From the NCBI GenBank assembly GCA_047974415.1, contig JBKECH010000074.1, positions 1 through 5,879 of the forward strand: DNA of 5,879 nucleotides, in the 5' to 3' direction. The notes beneath the pieces are model-generated. The model did not search any database. It was not told where the DNA came from and saw only the letters and a program-made list of their open reading frames with translations. The translations under genes and the position numbers were made by a program. The stretch is from JBKEAJ01 sp047974415. GTDB lineage: Bacteria > Bacteroidota > Bacteroidia > Bacteroidales > Prolixibacteraceae. Position 1 is the first letter of the stretch. Every line of letters begins with the position of its first letter. This document shows positions 5,685 to 5,879 of this stretch, one piece after another.

Positions 5685-5879
5685 TCAAAATTGTACGGCC
5701 TTTAGTTCGTCGCCTAGCTTGTGCAAGGCGGTTTCGATTTTCTTAAGTTGTGCCTCACGAGGTTTTTTCAAACCCGATGCGTAGTGGTGCAACTGCTTTT
5801 GGTTGATGCCTGTTAGGCGTTCTAGTGCTGGCATAGAGAACAGCTCGCAGTAGTAGTTAAAGAAACTCATGGTGTCGTA
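5685..5879 (-). CDS. hicB: HicB-type antitoxin, C-terminal part (5' end outside window)
   Basis: The last 64 residues of a HicB-like antitoxin, which would bind and neutralise a HicA mRNA interferase and repress its own operon through DNA binding. The visible part is an XRE/Cro-type helix-turn-helix: 'SMPALERLTGINQKQLHHYA' is the turn and recognition helix, followed by SGLKKPREAQ and a closing helix 'KKIETALHKLGDEL'. This GINQ.QL.HY…G..KP pattern is typical of Bacteroidales HicB proteins. An ATG at 5870 could be read as the start of a 61-residue protein, but the frame continues unbroken to the edge, and 'YDTMSFFNYY' matches the link between the HicB N-terminal fold and the helix-turn-helix. 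The start is therefore probably outside. A hicA gene would be expected just beyond the right edge. A standalone small regulator remains possible. Confidence 0.75.
   Translation of the reverse strand, partial: YDTMSFFNYYCELFSMPALERLTGINQKQLHHYASGLKKPREAQLKKIETALHKLGDELKAVQF

Overview
The window looks like Bacteroidales DNA, possibly Porphyromonas or a relative. The tape measure protein and the small gene upstream of it resemble Bacteroidales phage proteins, and the HicB-like antitoxin has the form common in that order. A candidate promoter fits the Bacteroidetes TTTG / TAnnTTTG pattern, and no start codon has a clear Shine-Dalgarno site. The genus is an inference from general resemblance, not from a database match.

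Left part (1-4468): the 3' end of an IS transposase gene (IS1634/IS4-like, top strand) runs in from the left edge and stops at 521. Facing it on the bottom strand is a two-gene phage tail cassette: a 132-residue structural-type protein (4468-4070) and, 2 bp after its stop, a tape measure protein of at least 1188 residues (4067-501). The last roughly 15-25 residues of the tape measure frame do not look phage-like and end beside the transposase stop. The simplest reading is that the IS inserted in the gene and cut off its 3' end. No capsid, portal or other tail gene lies upstream of the 132-residue gene, so the phage module also stops abruptly on that side. It is probably a prophage remnant.

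Middle (4469-4721): a gene-free 253-bp divergent spacer filled by an unusual repeat. About 3.5 copies of a 41-bp direct repeat lie inside imperfect terminal inverted repeats (4501-4523 and 4629-4653), giving a MITE-like unit of about 153 bp. A candidate promoter straddles its right edge and would drive the next gene.

Right part (4722-5879): a 226-residue helical protein, possibly DUF6261-like (top strand), ends at a strong 14-bp terminator hairpin. Facing it on the bottom strand are a 49-residue two-helix membrane protein (5607-5458) and, upstream of that, the C-terminal part of a HicB-type antitoxin that enters from the right edge. Between these two bottom-strand genes is a hairpin that pairs fully only in bottom-strand RNA and is capped by a cUUCGg tetraloop.

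Overall this is an accessory or remnant region: an IS-broken phage tail, a repeat element, a lineage-specific hypothetical gene and a toxin-antitoxin fragment. No new defence or metabolic system can be supported. The most interesting items are the repeat element with its edge promoter, the IS/tape measure junction, the low-GC module inside the tape measure gene and the small membrane-protein gene.
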